DNA of 64,000 nucleotides from JAAFIP01 sp043747295. GTDB lineage: Bacteria > Pseudomonadota > Gammaproteobacteria > Burkholderiales > Burkholderiaceae_C. Where the stretch lies: NCBI GenBank assembly GCA_043747295.1, contig JAYTPK010000168.1, positions 1 to 64,000 on the forward strand. The letters are read 5' to 3'. Under the pieces are notes generated by a model that was not told the DNA's origin, did not search any database, and saw only the letters and a program-made list of their open reading frames with translations. Below, piece by piece: positions 48,866-57,505 of the stretch. Position numbers and translations under genes: made by a program. The stretch's first letter is position 1. Each line of letters begins with the position of its first letter.

Positions 48866-49780
48866 TCAAGTTGTGATGGCAAAAATAGGTTCGGGCAGGC
48901 CTTGCACGCCCGGGCGCAGCGCAAACACACCGCCCGCCAGCGGCTGGTCTGACAGGTCAATGCCTTCAGGCCGGATGGACGTGACAAACAGCGTGCGCAT
49001 GTCGTCGCCACCAAAGGCGCACATGGCGGGTTTTTTAACGGGCACGGCCAGCGACTGGTCTAACTTGCCTTGTGGTGTGAAGCGGTGTACCAAGCCTGCG
49101 TCGTTGCCGCAAATCCAGTAGCAGCCGTCGGCGTCCACCGCTGCGCCGTCTGGGCGGCCGGGCAGCGGGTGCATGTCCACAAATACGCGGCGGTTGGTAG
49201 GTGTGCCGGTTGCGGTGTCGTAGTCAAAAGCCCATACGGTTTGCACGCTGGGGTGTGAATCGCTCAGGTACATGGTGCGGCCATCAGGGCTGAAGGCTAG
49301 GCCGTTGGGCACTACCATGTGATCTACCAGCTGCCTTAAGTTACTATTATTTTCGTAGCTGGTTAAGCAGGGATTACCTTGTCCTACAGCCATATTGACC
49401 ATCATGGTACCGGCCAAAAACCGCCCTTGACGGTCGCAGCGGCCATCGTTAAAGCGCATGCCATGGGTGTTGTGTGGCGCAACAACTAGGCGCTTAACTT
49501 GCAAGTCACCACCCTGCCCTTGACCCGTGATAGGTGCAGGCGTGCGCAGATGGAAAATTCCACTCTCCATACCGGCAATCCAACCGCCCGCAGCATGCAT
49601 GGCGATGCAGCCCAGCATCTCGGGCGCGGCCCAGCTTTGCACCTGCTCGCTACTGGCTTGCCATTGGTAGAGCTTTTTTTGCACAATGTCTACCCAGTAC
49701 AGCGCTTTGTCTGCAGGGTGCCACACGGGGCTTTCGCCTACGCTGTTGCGGGCATCGACAATAAGTTCTGCGGTGCTCAT
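48866..49780 (-). CDS. SMP-30/gluconolactonase family lactonase
   Basis: A 304-residue six-bladed beta-propeller hydrolase that opens sugar-acid lactones. Metal-binding segments are SVGESPVWHPADKALYWVD (Glu near 15), FNDGRCDRQGRFLAG, VVPNGLAFSPDGRTMYLSDS (Asn) and RPDGAAVDADGCYWIC (Asp). In the operon it would hydrolyse the lactone made by uronate dehydrogenase. Between MVNMAVG and RQLVDHM the usual blade motif (G-LYR-) is replaced by a segment read from a degenerate dispersed repeat copy (49344-49400). Confidence 0.9.
   Translation of the reverse strand: MSTAELIVDARNSVGESPVWHPADKALYWVDIVQKKLYQWQASSEQVQSWAAPEMLGCIAMHAAGGWIAGMESGIFHLRTPAPITGQGQGGDLQVKRLVVAPHNTHGMRFNDGRCDRQGRFLAGTMMVNMAVGQGNPCLTSYENNSNLRQLVDHMVVPNGLAFSPDGRTMYLSDSHPSVQTVWAFDYDTATGTPTNRRVFVDMHPLPGRPDGAAVDADGCYWICGNDAGLVHRFTPQGKLDQSLAVPVKKPAMCAFGGDDMRTLFVTSIRPEGIDLSDQPLAGGVFALRPGVQGLPEPIFAITT
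49344..49400 (+). repeat. Degenerate dispersed repeat, copy 12 (inside the SMP-30 gene)
   Basis: ctattattttcgtagctg, then gttaagcagggat, taccttgtcctac and agccatattgacc align to the repeat core with about 75-80 percent identity and one extra base. The gene reads the opposite strand through it (VGQGNPCLTSYENNSN). This copy is the least certain. Confidence 0.5.
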
Positions 49781-49793
49781 GATCTACGTGCTG

Positions 49794-50612
49794 TTAAAAC
49801 GGCCCGGCCTTCACAAATCCACCACCTTGATAGATTTTGGCCGGGTCTGCAGAATCCAGCGCAGGCACGCTTTCGAGCTTAGCGCGAAACGGCTCTGAGC
49901 TGTCTTGCGCCACAAAGCCTAAGTGCACAGCTTGGCTGTTGTCCCACCACACGTCGCGGTTATTGGACACACCATACACAATGGTGTGTCCCACATTGGG
50001 CGCAAACAGCGCGCAACGCACCAGCTCGGTCAAGTCGCGGTAGCTTAGCCATGTGTGCAGCATGCGGCGGTCTTTAGGCTCAGGAAAAGACGAGCCTATG
50101 CGAATGCAAACCGTCTCTACACCAAAGCGATCAAAATAAAACCGCGACAAGTCTTCGCCATACGATTTAGACAAGCCGTAGTAACCATCAGGCCGCTTGG
50201 CGCAATCGGCACCAATCACATCGCTTTGCTTATGAAACCCCACCACATGGTTAGAACTGGCAAAAACCACACGCTTAACACCGTGCAGGCGCGCAGCCTC
50301 GTACAGGTTAAACACACCTTTGATATTGGCTTCTAATATCTCTTCAAACGGCCGTTCGACCGAGACGCCACCCATATGCACAATAGCCTGCGCGCCCTGC
50401 ACTAAGCGGTGCACAGCAGCCTTTTCTGCCAGGTCGCATACGGTGCATTCTTCATGTGCAGCCGCCTCACCCAAAGGCAATATGTCTGACAAGTGCAACA
50501 CCTTGGCATAAGGTGCCAGTCGCTCACGCAGCACCTTGCCTAAACCACCTGCTGCACCTGTAAGCAGCAGCTTTGATAACGGTGTGGTGATCGGCGGGAT
50601 TGGCATAAACAA
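49794..50612 (-). CDS. udh: Uronate dehydrogenase
   Basis: A 272-residue short-chain dehydrogenase/reductase that oxidises D-glucuronate or D-galacturonate to the aldarolactone with NAD+. Recognition rests on the NAD motif LLTGAAGGLGKVLR, CDLAEKAAVHRLVQG, HMGGVSVERPFEEILEANI, FASSNHVVGFH, the catalytic YGLSKSYGEDLSR (Tyr-x3-Lys) and IRIGSSFPEPKDRRMLHTWLS, all close to the known Agrobacterium enzyme as I recall it. It is the first gene of the run; a GntR-type site lies 38 bases upstream. Confidence 0.88.
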   Translation of the reverse strand: MFMPIPPITTPLSKLLLTGAAGGLGKVLRERLAPYAKVLHLSDILPLGEAAAHEECTVCDLAEKAAVHRLVQGAQAIVHMGGVSVERPFEEILEANIKGVFNLYEAARLHGVKRVVFASSNHVVGFHKQSDVIGADCAKRPDGYYGLSKSYGEDLSRFYFDRFGVETVCIRIGSSFPEPKDRRMLHTWLSYRDLTELVRCALFAPNVGHTIVYGVSNNRDVWWDNSQAVHLGFVAQDSSEPFRAKLESVPALDSADPAKIYQGGGFVKAGPF

Positions 50613-50649
50613 TTGCTTGGGACAAAATGTAGTTATTAAAAATTCTTAG

Positions 50650-50660
50650 TTGTAAGACAA
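50650..50660. promoter_or_regulatory. GntR/FadR-type operator candidate before udh
   Basis: TTGTAAGACAA fits the FadR-subfamily consensus TNGTNNNACNA exactly and is near-palindromic. It is 38 bases upstream of the udh start codon, in the promoter region of the operon that also encodes a FadR-type regulator. Confidence 0.55.
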
Positions 50661-50720
50661 ATTTTACTACCGGGAGGGAGCTTGTCTAGTCATTGATTAC
50701 CCTTGTTTGGCAATCGTCAC

Positions 50721-50819
50721 ACTACAAAGAACCAGTAAAAGCACTAAAACATCACTTTTATCAATGAAATATGCTTGTAGTCCAAGCATTTACTACTTAG
50801 ACAGCTATGAAATTAATAG
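50721..50819 (-). repeat. Dispersed repeat, copy 8 (long form; supplies the ispF stop)
   Basis: Read on the minus strand: ctattaatttcatagctg, then tctaagtagtaaa, tgcttggactac, agcatatttcattgataaaag, tgatgttttagtgc and tggttctttgtag. This is the longest copy with copy 3. The ispF frame enters it and ends at its TAG (50805-50807); the last residues Leu-Leu-Ile-Ser come from the repeat. Confidence 0.88.
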
Positions 50820-51287
50820 CACTGCAGCTCTAGCCTCGATGCTCAAGCCCTCACCTACCGGCCCCATCTTCTCTGCAGTTTTAGCCTTTACATTCACTTG
50901 CGATACCGCCACCCCCAATGCAGCAGCAATACGCTCGCACATCGCCGGAATGTGCGTTGCCAGCTTAGGAGCCTGCGCGATGATGGTGCTGTCGACGTTG
51001 CCAATTTGGTAGCCTGCAGCCCGCACGCGCCGTGCGGCTTCAGTCAGCAAAGCAATTGAATCTGCACCTTTAAACTGCGCATCCGTATCAGGAAAGTGAC
51101 GGCCAATATCACCCAAGGCCGCTGCACCCAGCAGTGCGTCGGTGATGGCGTGCAACAGCGCGTCAGCGTCTGAATGGCCTAGCAAACCTTTGTCGAAAGG
51201 GATGTGCACGCCGCCCAGTATCAGCTTGCGACCAGGTACCAAGGCATGGGTGTCCCAGCCTTCGCCAATTCGAAATGGTGTGTTCAT
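50805..51287 (-). CDS. ispF: 2-C-methyl-D-erythritol 2,4-cyclodiphosphate synthase
   Basis: IspF makes the cyclic diphosphate in the MEP isoprenoid pathway. The metal site D12-x-H14 (GWDTH) and H46 (HSDADALLH) are present, and the end of the domain (GLSIEARAAVLL) is normal. It is 160 residues long and its start overlaps the ispD stop by 4 bases, so the two are coupled. The last four residues and stop codon are provided by a dispersed repeat, replacing the native 3' end. Confidence 0.95.
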   Translation of the reverse strand: MNTPFRIGEGWDTHALVPGRKLILGGVHIPFDKGLLGHSDADALLHAITDALLGAAALGDIGRHFPDTDAQFKGADSIALLTEAARRVRAAGYQIGNVDSTIIAQAPKLATHIPAMCERIAAALGVAVSQVNVKAKTAEKMGPVGEGLSIEARAAVLLIS

Positions 51288-52015
51288 GCGGTGGTCTTTC
51301 TGCTTTGCAATATCGCCTGAGCCAGTGCAAAGTCTTCGGGGTAGGTAATTTTGAAATTGTGTGCGCTGCTAGGTACCAGCTTGGGCGCATGGCCCGCTAG
51401 CTCCATGGCGCTGGATTCGTCGGTAACTTGGCTACCCGCCGCGTTTAGCGCGTCCATTAAAGCGCCTATACGAAACATTTGTGGGGTGTGCGCCAGCCAT
51501 TTGTCAGCGCGGCTGATGGTGGCGGCCACGCGGTCTGCGCTGGAAGATTTCAGGGTGTCGGGCAAAGGCAGCGCTAGCAGACCGCCCACTGGGTCGTGCT
51601 GGCAAGCATCTATCAAGGCATTGATTTGTGCAGGCGTGACCAAGCAACGCGCTGCGTCATGCACCAGCGCCCAGTCTTGGGATTGCGCACCATGGCCTAG
51701 CAGATGGTTTAAACCATTCAATACCGTAACAGCCCTTGTATCGCCTGCACAAGCTGCTATGAAATGTGCAGTACCCACACACTCGCTGAATAACGCATCA
51801 TCAGTAGCGATCACAACCCAAGTTTGCACAATGCGGGGCACAGCGGCAAAAGCCGCCAAGGTATGTGCCACCATGGGCTGCCCAGCGATGCTTTGGTATT
51901 GCTTGGGTAACGTATTACTGCCCTGAGAAATAGCGCGTGTGCCAGTGCCGCCGCAGGGGATGAGCGCATAAAACTGGGGGGCGATTGGGGGGCTATTTTG
52001 GGGACTTAGGGGCAT
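51284..52015 (-). CDS. ispD: 2-C-methyl-D-erythritol 4-phosphate cytidylyltransferase
   Basis: IspD couples CTP to MEP. The 243-residue protein has the nucleotide motif ALIPCGGTGTRA and PKQYQSIAGQPMVAHTL, the VHDAARCLV motif, and ESSAMELAG at the end. It forms an operon with ispF and is divergent from mfd across about 90 bases. A 27-residue stretch around 100-125 (VGTAHFIAACAGDT) is slightly unusual but within family variation. Confidence 0.95.
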   Translation of the reverse strand: MPLSPQNSPPIAPQFYALIPCGGTGTRAISQGSNTLPKQYQSIAGQPMVAHTLAAFAAVPRIVQTWVVIATDDALFSECVGTAHFIAACAGDTRAVTVLNGLNHLLGHGAQSQDWALVHDAARCLVTPAQINALIDACQHDPVGGLLALPLPDTLKSSSADRVAATISRADKWLAHTPQMFRIGALMDALNAAGSQVTDESSAMELAGHAPKLVPSSAHNFKITYPEDFALAQAILQSRKTTA

Positions 52016-52108
52016 AGTTATTCATATCTTAAGCGGGTATTCTAAAATCACAGCTTCACACCCCACTGCTTTGACTTTGGGGTGTTTTGTATTTGTGGTC
52101 AAAAAAAC

Positions 52109-55100
52109 GTGGATTACCCCAAACTCTCCCCCGGCAAACGGCATACCCTGCCCCGCCCCATCAGCTCGGCTGATTCGCTGCTGTTATCCGAATTTGCTAC
52201 GCGCGAGAAGGCAGCAGGGCGCATTACCGCTATCGTCACGGCCGACGCCACCGATGCGCAGCGCATCTTGGACGAGATGGTGTTTTTTGCGCCTGATTTG
52301 CAAACTGTGATGTTCCCTGACTGGGAAACCCTGCCGTATGACACCTTCTCGCCGCACCAAGACCTGATCAGCGAACGCTTGGCCACGCTATGGCGTATTC
52401 ACAGTCATAGTGGCCAACGCGACCCCAAAGACGCTGCCGATGTGGTGCTGATCCCAGCCACCACCGCGCTGTACCGCGTGGCACCGCCCAGCTTTTTAGC
52501 CGGCACCACCTTTCAGTTTAAGGTCAAACAAAAGCTTGACGAAGCCAAGTTGAAAGCACAGCTGACCCTGGCGGGCTACAACCACGTCACGCAAGTCGTC
52601 AGCCCGGGTGAATATGCCGTACGCGGTGGGCTGATTGACCTGTTCCCCATGGGTAGCATGGTGCCTTACCGCGTAGATTTGTTTGACGACGAGGTCGATT
52701 CCATTCGCACCTTTGACCCCGACAGCCAACGCAGCCTGTACCCCGTGCCTGAAGTGCGCCTGCTGCCGGGCCGCGAGTTTCCGATGGACGACGCAGCGCG
52801 AGCCAAGTTTCGCAACCGCTGGCGCGAGTTGCTGGAAGGCGACCCGACCAAGAGCCGCATTTACAAAGACATTGGCAACGGCGTAGCTACCGCAGGCATT
52901 GAATATTATTTGCCACTGTTTTTTGACGATACGGCTACTGTGTTTGACTATCTGGGCAAAGAAGCTACCGTGGTCTTGCACGGAGATTTGGAACCCGCAT
53001 TTGCGCATTTTTGGCAAGACACAAAAGAGCGTTACCGATTGGTGCGCGGCGACCCCGACCGACCTGCACTGGCACCTGAAGCTTTGTTTTTAAGCAGCGA
53101 GCAGTTCTACAGCATTGCCAATACTTTTGGCCAGCTGGCCCTTAGGGCTACTGCGCAAGAAGCTACCGAATTTGTAGCGCAACCCTTGCCGCCCCTGGCT
53201 GCCCAGCGCGGCATGGAAGAGCCACTGTCGCTGCTCAAATCGCACATCGTGGGTACCAAACACCGCGTTTTGATCTTGGCCGAGAGCGACGGCAGGCGTG
53301 AGAGCTTGCTAGACTTTTTGCGCGCCAGCCATTTGGTGGTGCCGCTGTTTGATTCGCTGCTTGAGTTTCAAGCCAGCGATGAAAAATTTGGCATTACCAC
53401 CGCTGCACTTGCCGCAGGCTTTGCCTGGACAGAAGGTGCCATTGATTTTATTACCGAGACCGAGCTTTTTGCCAGCGTAGGCGGTGGCCCACGCAGACGG
53501 CGTAAGCAAGAACAAGTGAGCGATGTTGAATCGCTCATCAAAGACTTAAGCGAGCTTAACGTGGGCGACCCCGTTGTGCACAGCCAGCACGGCATTGGCC
53601 GGTATCGCGGTTTGGTCAACATGGACGTAGGGCAAAAAATGCCCGATGGCTCGCCGACGCTGCAAGAGTTTTTGCTACTTGAATATGCAGGCGATGCCAA
53701 ACTGTATGTGCCCGTGAGCCAACTGCATTTGATCAGCCGCTACACAGGTGTGTCAGCCGATGAAGCGCCCCTGCACCGCTTAGGCTCAGGCCAGTGGGAA
53801 AAAGCCAAACGCAAAGCCGCCGAGCAAGTGCGCGACAGCGCAGCCGAGCTGCTGAACATTTACGCACGCCGGGCAGCACGCCAAGGCCATGCATTCAAAT
53901 TCTCGCCACAAGACTACGAAGCCTTTTCTAACGACTTTGGCTTTGAAGAAACTGCTGACCAGCGCGCCGCCATCCACGCCGTGATGCAAGACATGATTTC
54001 GCCGCGTCCGATGGACCGCCTAGTGTGTGGCGACGTAGGCTTTGGCAAAACCGAAGTCGCTTTGCGCGCCGCCTTCATGGCCGTGACGGGTGGCAAACAA
54101 GTGGCCATCCTAGCGCCCACCACGCTGCTGGCCGAGCAGCACTTTGACACTTTGACAGACCGCTTTAGCAAATGGCCCGTCAAAATTATGGAGATGAGCC
54201 GCTTTCGTAGCGGCAAAGAAATCACTGCCGCCATTAAAGGCTTGGCCGACGGCAGCGTAGACATTGTGGTGGGAACACACAAGCTGCTCAGCCCTTCAGT
54301 GAAATACAAAGACCTTGGCCTCTTAATTGTGGACGAAGAGCACCGCTTTGGCGTGCGCCACAAAGAGGCTATGAAAGCCCTGCGCGCCGAGGTGGACATC
54401 CTCACGCTGACGGCCACGCCCATCCCCCGCACGATGGGTATGGCGCTAGAAGGCCTGCGCGATTTAAGCGTCATCGCCACCGCGCCGCAGCGCCGCCTGG
54501 CTATCAAAACTTTTGTGCGCACCGAAGGCACGGGCGTGATACGCGAGGCCGTGTTGCGCGAGCTAAAACGTGGTGGACAGGTCTACTTTTTGCACAACGA
54601 AGTCGAGACGATTGAAAACCGCCGCGCCAAGCTGGAAGAAATTCTGCCCGAAGCCCGCATTGCTGTGGCCCACGGCCAAATGCCTGAGCGCCAGCTAGAA
54701 AAGGTGATGAAAGACTTTATCGCCCAGCGCTACAACCTGTTGCTGTGCTCCACGATTATCGAGACGGGTATTGACGTGCCCACGGCCAACACGATTGTGA
54801 TGAGCCGTGCTGATAAGTTTGGCCTGGCCCAGCTGCACCAGCTGCGCGGCAGGGTGGGCCGCAGTCACCACCAAGCCTACGCCTACCTGATGGTGCCCGA
54901 CGTAGAAGGCCTGACCAAACAAGCCAGCCAGCGCATGGAAGCCATTGTGCAGATGGAAGAACTGGGCAGCGGCTTTTATTTAGCCATGCACGACTTAGAG
55001 ATTCGCGGTGCAGGCGAAGTGCTGGGCGAGAACCAATCGGGCAATATGCTGGAAGTGGGCTTTCAGCTGTACAACGAAATGCTGGCCGAGGCTGTGCGCA

Positions 55101-55618
55101 GTCTCAAGGCCGGCCAAGAGCCCGATTTGCTGTCGCCACTGCACGTGACCACCGAGATCAATCTGCACGCGCCTGCCCTGCTGCCCAGCGACTATTGCGG
55201 CGATGTGCACCTGCGATTGAGTTTTTACAAAAAGCTGGCCACGGCAAAAACCACCGACAAAATCGACCAACTACTCGAAGAAATTGTCGACCGCTTTGGC
55301 AAGCTGCCGTCGCAGGCGCAAACCCTCATCGACGTGCACCGCCTGCGCGTCATTGCCAAGCCTTATGGCGTGACCAAGGTAGACGCAGCGCCCGGCATGA
55401 TCACCATCAACTTCCAAAAAGACCCACCTATTGACAGCTTGGCCATCATCCATTTGATTCAAAAGAACAAACACATCAAACTGGCAGGCAACGACAAACT
55501 ACGAATTGAGCGCGAGCTGCCAGATACCAAGGCGCGGGCGCAGATGGTGCGCGATGTGCTTAAAAGCTTGGGGCAACCTACTACGGCAGCCGCAAAACCC
55601 GAGGCACTAGCAACATAA
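52109..55618 (+). CDS. mfd: Transcription-repair coupling factor
   Basis: Mfd removes stalled RNA polymerase and recruits UvrA. The 1169-residue protein has the UvrB-like N-terminal region (FPDWETLPYDTFSPHQDLISERL), the RNA polymerase interaction domain (GDPVVHSQHGIGRYRGL) and the translocase with GDVGFGKTEVALRAAF (Walker A) and DEEHRFGV. TATPIPRT and QLRGRVGRS follow, then the C-terminal TRCF domain. The GTG at 52109 (MDYPKLSPGKRHTLPRP) matches the family N-terminus; a GTG at 52082 would add nine residues. Confidence 0.95.
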   Translation: MDYPKLSPGKRHTLPRPISSADSLLLSEFATREKAAGRITAIVTADATDAQRILDEMVFFAPDLQTVMFPDWETLPYDTFSPHQDLISERLATLWRIHSHSGQRDPKDAADVVLIPATTALYRVAPPSFLAGTTFQFKVKQKLDEAKLKAQLTLAGYNHVTQVVSPGEYAVRGGLIDLFPMGSMVPYRVDLFDDEVDSIRTFDPDSQRSLYPVPEVRLLPGREFPMDDAARAKFRNRWRELLEGDPTKSRIYKDIGNGVATAGIEYYLPLFFDDTATVFDYLGKEATVVLHGDLEPAFAHFWQDTKERYRLVRGDPDRPALAPEALFLSSEQFYSIANTFGQLALRATAQEATEFVAQPLPPLAAQRGMEEPLSLLKSHIVGTKHRVLILAESDGRRESLLDFLRASHLVVPLFDSLLEFQASDEKFGITTAALAAGFAWTEGAIDFITETELFASVGGGPRRRRKQEQVSDVESLIKDLSELNVGDPVVHSQHGIGRYRGLVNMDVGQKMPDGSPTLQEFLLLEYAGDAKLYVPVSQLHLISRYTGVSADEAPLHRLGSGQWEKAKRKAAEQVRDSAAELLNIYARRAARQGHAFKFSPQDYEAFSNDFGFEETADQRAAIHAVMQDMISPRPMDRLVCGDVGFGKTEVALRAAFMAVTGGKQVAILAPTTLLAEQHFDTLTDRFSKWPVKIMEMSRFRSGKEITAAIKGLADGSVDIVVGTHKLLSPSVKYKDLGLLIVDEEHRFGVRHKEAMKALRAEVDILTLTATPIPRTMGMALEGLRDLSVIATAPQRRLAIKTFVRTEGTGVIREAVLRELKRGGQVYFLHNEVETIENRRAKLEEILPEARIAVAHGQMPERQLEKVMKDFIAQRYNLLLCSTIIETGIDVPTANTIVMSRADKFGLAQLHQLRGRVGRSHHQAYAYLMVPDVEGLTKQASQRMEAIVQMEELGSGFYLAMHDLEIRGAGEVLGENQSGNMLEVGFQLYNEMLAEAVRSLKAGQEPDLLSPLHVTTEINLHAPALLPSDYCGDVHLRLSFYKKLATAKTTDKIDQLLEEIVDRFGKLPSQAQTLIDVHRLRVIAKPYGVTKVDAAPGMITINFQKDPPIDSLAIIHLIQKNKHIKLAGNDKLRIERELPDTKARAQMVRDVLKSLGQPTTAAAKPEALAT

Positions 55619-55666
55619 TTGCATGATACTTATTATTGTCCATGTAATTATTTTAGGAGCCTTGCC

Positions 55667-55933
55667 ATGGGCCAAGTCACAATTTACATGGACGACGATG
55701 CCATAGCCCGTGCTAAAGCTGCGGCTGCGGCGGCCAAACTGTCGCTTAGCAGCTGGCTGGCCAAGCTGGTGAAAGAGCAAACGCCCGAAGTAGACGCTAA
55801 TGGCTGGCCATTGGGGTTTTTCGAAAGTATTGAGGCCAACAAGCACATTTGGGATGACTTTCCCAGCTTGGAAGAAATTCGTGCTGACATGGGCACAGAC
55901 CTACCCAGAGAGAGCTTTCAATGTATCTGCTAG
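55667..55933 (+). CDS. VapB-like antitoxin
   Basis: An 88-residue protein with an N-terminal ribbon-helix-helix-like segment (QVTIYMDDDAIARAKAAAAAAKLSLSSWLAKLVKEQ) and an acidic C-terminal part (DDFPSLEEIRADM) that normally wraps the toxin. A ribosome site AGGAG precedes the ATG. It overlaps the start of the VapC-type frame by 13 bases, the usual arrangement. Because that toxin frame has a stop at codon 43, this antitoxin may now be without a local target. Confidence 0.8.
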   Translation: MGQVTIYMDDDAIARAKAAAAAAKLSLSSWLAKLVKEQTPEVDANGWPLGFFESIEANKHIWDDFPSLEEIRADMGTDLPRESFQCIC

Positions 55934-56316
55934 ACAGCAACATTTTGATTTGTTGGCTCAAAGGACAAGGCAAAGTAACCCAGCAGCTGCAAAGCAAGTC
56001 GCCCCAGCACATCAAGATACCAGCACCTGCTTTGTTTGAGCTGGAATAAGGCACTGCCAAATCACTAAAGCCGCAGCTACAACGTGAATTTATCGATGCG
56101 CTGGTGCTAAAGCTTGAAGTACTTCCGCTGGACTACCCCAGCGCCGAAGCCGCTGGCTTATTGCGTAGCTCACTAGAAAGTAAAGGCAATTTGATAGGCT
56201 CCTACGATTTATTAATCGCAGGCATCGCCATAGCCCACAACCTGACAGCCATTACCCGCAACACCCGCGAGTTTGCACGCGTACCCGGCCTACGTGTAGA
56301 AAACTGGTACGACTGA
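55921..56316 (+). pseudogene. VapC-type PIN toxin with a premature stop
   Basis: From ATG 55921 the frame reads MYLLDSNILICWLKG (first PIN aspartate), then PAPALFELE, and then TAA at 56047-56049 where PIN proteins normally have Tyr or Phe (ELEYG). The same frame continues without a break to the TGA at 56314-56316 and contains the rest of the domain: SYDLLIAGIAIAHNLTAITRNTREFARVPGLRVENWY. One base change (TAT or TAC to TAA) would explain it. The toxin should be a 42-residue fragment; a restart at 56104 would lack the first catalytic acids. Confidence 0.85.
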
Positions 56317-56319
56317 GTC

Positions 56320-56383
56320 ATTTAGGTGCCAAATATGCCCGTAGTCCATGTATTCATTGCTCGAACAGCTATTAAATTGATAG
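56320..56383 (-). repeat. Dispersed repeat, copy 9 (intergenic)
   Basis: Read on the minus strand: ctatcaatttaatagctg, then ttcgagcaatgaa, tacatggactac and the tail gggcatatttggcacctaaa. It lies between the broken vapC and the convergent nhaR-like gene. Confidence 0.85.
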
Positions 56384-56419
56384 AATCTAGCAAGCCATTA
56401 GAGGATCGAGCAGAGCAAC

Positions 56420-57304
56420 TTAATGCTTAGCAGGTAGCAGCTTTTGCACCAACGGGTGCAGCACTTTCTTTTGTGCACTGATGGCGTAGTAGTGCTCCTC
56501 AATGTCTTCACACAGGCCAACGCGCTTCACGTCGAAGCTGTGCATCACGTCGGCCTCCACCATATGCGCAGCCGGGAAAATACCCATACCCGCTGCGCCA
56601 AAAGTTTTAAGCAACGCACTATCTTCAAACTCGCCCACCACCCGCAGCTTAATACCTTGGCGTTCGCACCACTGGTCAATGCGGGTACGCACAGCGGCGT
56701 GGGTGGACGGCAGCAGCACAGGGAATTGGGCTAGCGAATGCGGAAAACCTTTTTTAGCCTGCGCACAAAGCTGCGCGGTGCCGTACCACGCTATGCATGA
56801 TGAGCCTAGCGATTGGCTGTAGACCTTTAAGTTGGGGTTAGACGGTGCGGGTCGGTCGGCCAGCAGTACATCCAGCCGATGCAGTGCTAAGTCACCCAGC
56901 ATGTCGTCAAAATCGTTTTCGCGGCATAACAAATGCAGGTGTGGCGTTTGCATGATGGGCTTCATCAGCATGCGCACAGCCAGCTTGGGCAAACCTTCAG
57001 ATATACCCACGGCCAAGCGCACGCTGGGTGCACCAATCGCATCGCTAATAGCCTTGGGCAACTGCTCGCCTAATTGAAAAATTTGCTCTGCTTGGCGCAT
57101 GGTGGCCTGGCCAGCATCGGTCAGCACCAAGCCACGCCCTGCAGGTTTTAGCAAGGTGGTGCCCAGGTCACGCTCAAGCTCACGCACCTGCGCGCTGACA
57201 GTTTGCACTGCCATGTCCAGCTTGTCGGCTGCACGCGCCATGCCGCCTTCTTTGGCGACCACCCAAAAATAGTACAAGTGTTTGTAATTGAAATGCACGC
57301 TCAT
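56420..57304 (-). CDS. LysR family regulator, NhaR-like
   Basis: A 294-residue LysR protein whose N-terminus NYKHLYYFWVVAKEGGMARAADKLDMAVQTVSAQVRELE is of the NhaR subgroup. The effector domain has VAVGISEGLPKLAVRMLMKP and GMGIFPAAHMVEADV. NhaR activates Na+/H+ antiporter genes in enterics; no antiporter gene is near, so its target here is unknown. An AT-rich 200-base region separates it from the divergent zinc-ribbon gene. Confidence 0.85.
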   Translation of the reverse strand: MSVHFNYKHLYYFWVVAKEGGMARAADKLDMAVQTVSAQVRELERDLGTTLLKPAGRGLVLTDAGQATMRQAEQIFQLGEQLPKAISDAIGAPSVRLAVGISEGLPKLAVRMLMKPIMQTPHLHLLCRENDFDDMLGDLALHRLDVLLADRPAPSNPNLKVYSQSLGSSCIAWYGTAQLCAQAKKGFPHSLAQFPVLLPSTHAAVRTRIDQWCERQGIKLRVVGEFEDSALLKTFGAAGMGIFPAAHMVEADVMHSFDVKRVGLCEDIEEHYYAISAQKKVLHPLVQKLLPAKH

Positions 57305-57505
57305 AGGGCTACTGCGGGTTGGTTTGGAGTTAAAGAATTATTAGATACTCAGTTTTTTACGATGCTTTATTCATTAATTATCTACTTTTTAAGAATTTTT
57401 AATCACCCTAAACTGCAATCTCCATTCGGCAGCGTCATCAGGGTTTTTTTAGTTTTGACGGCTGATTTATACATGTTGATTTTTTAACTGAGAAGGAATT
57501 TTTCA

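Noticed and set aside
51745..51790. Possible repeat remnant inside ispD (gcacaagctgctatgaaatg)
   Set aside because: Only a short part of the core matches and the protein is close to normal IspD; too weak to call.
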